Positions 6,733 to 7,715 of a stretch of DNA of 7,715 bases are shown here, piece after piece. The stretch's first letter is position 1; each line of letters opens with the position of its first letter. The position numbers and the translations under genes were made by a program. Source of the DNA: Vicinamibacteria bacterium (GTDB lineage: Bacteria > Acidobacteriota > Vicinamibacteria > Vicinamibacterales > 2-12-FULL-66-21); contig JAICSD010000215.1 in NCBI GenBank assembly GCA_025937075.1, positions 1 through 7,715 of the forward strand, written 5' to 3'. The notes under the pieces are model-generated. The model did not search any database, was not told where the DNA came from, and was given only the letters and a program-made list of their open reading frames with translations.

Positions 6733-7715
6733 CACCCTTCGACATACCGGGCGTCTACGTCTCCGACGTTCCGGCGCGTTCGACGCGTGCCCTGACGACC
6801 GGCGTGCCTGTTTTCCTCGGCTACGCCTCCAGCGGACCCGTCGCGACGGACCGCGGAGCGGCCGACCCGTTGTCCGCAACCACCGGGCTGAGGTCGTGGG
6901 CGGACTTCGTCCAGCACTACGGCGCGAGTCGCAACGACGCGTACCTCGAGGCTGCTGTTCGCGGATTTTTCGAGAACGGGGGCACGGCGTGCTACGTGCT
7001 CCGCCTGGCCGATGACGGGGCATTCAAGGATGCGGTCGGCAAGGCGCTCGACGTGCTCGAGCGAATCGACGGCGCGGACCTGGTGTGCATTCCGGACGCA
7101 GCACTTCATCCTGATGATGCGCTGGCCGCGCAGCAGCTCGTGCTCGATCGGATCGCGGCGGACCATCGGATGGCGCTCCTCGATTCGCTGCCGGGTCATG
7201 CGCTCGACGAAGCGGTGCGACAGCGGCAGCAGCTCCGGGGCGCCACGTCTGAGGGAGGCCTCGCGCGCGCGCGGAACGGGGCGCTCTATTTTCCATGGGT
7301 GCACGTTCCGCAGGCCGGCGGGTCGACACGCCCGGTGCCGCCGTGCGGGCACGTTGCAGGAATGATCGCGCGTACGGACCGGCAGGCCGGCGTGTTCAAG
7401 CCGCCCGCGAACGAGGCGATCGAGGGCGTGGTCGATCTCGATGCCGACGTCGGCGTCGCCGAGCAGCGGCAGCACGACCCTGACGCCGTCGTGAATTGCC
7501 TTCGGGCGCTTCCCGGACGCGGCATCCGCGTATGGGGCGCGCGCACGACGAGCGGCGAACCGGACTGGCGCTACGTCAACGTCCGCCGGCTCGTCTTGAC
7601 GCTCGCGCGCTGGTTCGAGCTGCTGATGGCCGACGTCGTCATGGAGCCGAACGGCCCCGCGCTCTGGACGCGGATCCGCCGCGAAGTGAACGACTACCTG
7701 TTCAAACTGTTCCGA
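6729..7715 (+). CDS. Contractile tail sheath protein, second copy (3' partial)
   Basis: A second sheath subunit, open to the right edge with 329 codons visible and no stop. It starts with FDIPGVYVSDV (4-14), a short loop (about 36-53) in place of the long insert of the first copy, then LRSWADFVQHYG (54-65), FFENGG (80-85) with CYVLRLAD, LYFPWVHVP (186-194), GHVAGMIARTD (207-217), KPPANEAI (224-231), GRGIRVWGART (263-273), WRYVNVRRL (280-288) and MEPNGPALW (305-313). Every block has a counterpart in the first copy, so the two are paralogs. Multiple non-identical sheath genes in a row are typical of eCIS. The ATG at 6729 overlaps the upstream TGA by four bases; the nearest purine-rich site, GGGA at 6714-6717, is weak and rather distant, which points to translational coupling. 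The C-terminal domain and stop lie outside the window. Role is as for the first copy; how the two share the sheath is unknown here. Confidence 0.95.
   Translation, partial: MTPFDIPGVYVSDVPARSTRALTTGVPVFLGYASSGPVATDRGAADPLSATTGLRSWADFVQHYGASRNDAYLEAAVRGFFENGGTACYVLRLADDGAFKDAVGKALDVLERIDGADLVCIPDAALHPDDALAAQQLVLDRIAADHRMALLDSLPGHALDEAVRQRQQLRGATSEGGLARARNGALYFPWVHVPQAGGSTRPVPPCGHVAGMIARTDRQAGVFKPPANEAIEGVVDLDADVGVAEQRQHDPDAVVNCLRALPGRGIRVWGARTTSGEPDWRYVNVRRLVLTLARWFELLMADVVMEPNGPALWTRIRREVNDYLFKLFR

Noticed and set aside
7262..7273. Alternating CG run in the second sheath gene as a possible repeat element
   Set aside because: It encodes Ala-Arg codons in frame and has no flanking symmetry; expected by chance at this G+C content.
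1..7715. tRNA, rRNA, CRISPR array, insertion sequence or integrase signals
   Set aside because: No cloverleaf-like segment, spaced direct repeats, transposase motif or terminal inverted repeats were found on reading both strands; coding density is nearly complete.

Overview
The window is a compact, G+C-rich block of five genes, all on the + strand, that reads as part of an extracellular contractile injection system (eCIS) locus, the family of phage-tail-like devices that includes PVC, Afp and MAC. Sampled 60-base blocks are about 68-70% G+C in the conserved genes. No taxonomic marker is present. The composition and locus type fit a high-G+C bacterium, but the phylum cannot be named from this sequence.

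Layout from left to right: (1) the 3' portion of an AAA+ ATPase gene of the Pvc15/Afp15 type, whose frame runs off the left edge; (2) a 1000-residue multidomain protein with an N-terminal DUF4157 (eCIS core) domain, a Cys cluster, hydrophobic and coiled-coil middle parts and a C-terminal HNH-like nuclease module, most simply a cargo toxin; (3) a DUF4255/Pvc16-type protein, the presumed tube-and-sheath terminator; (4) a 427-residue contractile tail sheath protein; (5) a second sheath protein whose frame is open at the right edge.

Genes 1/2, 2/3 and 4/5 overlap by 4, 1 and 4 bases at their stop/start codons, which suggests translational coupling. Only gene 4 is preceded by a spacer (82 bases), which carries a good Shine-Dalgarno sequence. 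Working model, inferred from the families: two sheath paralogs build the contractile sheath, the Pvc16-like protein caps it, the AAA+ ATPase acts in assembly, cargo loading or recycling, and the DUF4157 protein is the payload. Tube, baseplate, spike and tape-measure genes would lie outside the window, probably downstream of the second sheath.

The most interesting item is the DUF4157-HNH protein. It appears to be an undescribed combination of eCIS loading domain and nuclease, sits between the ATPase and cap genes, and has no immunity gene next to it within the window. No RNA genes, CRISPR arrays, insertion sequences or convincing terminators were seen.
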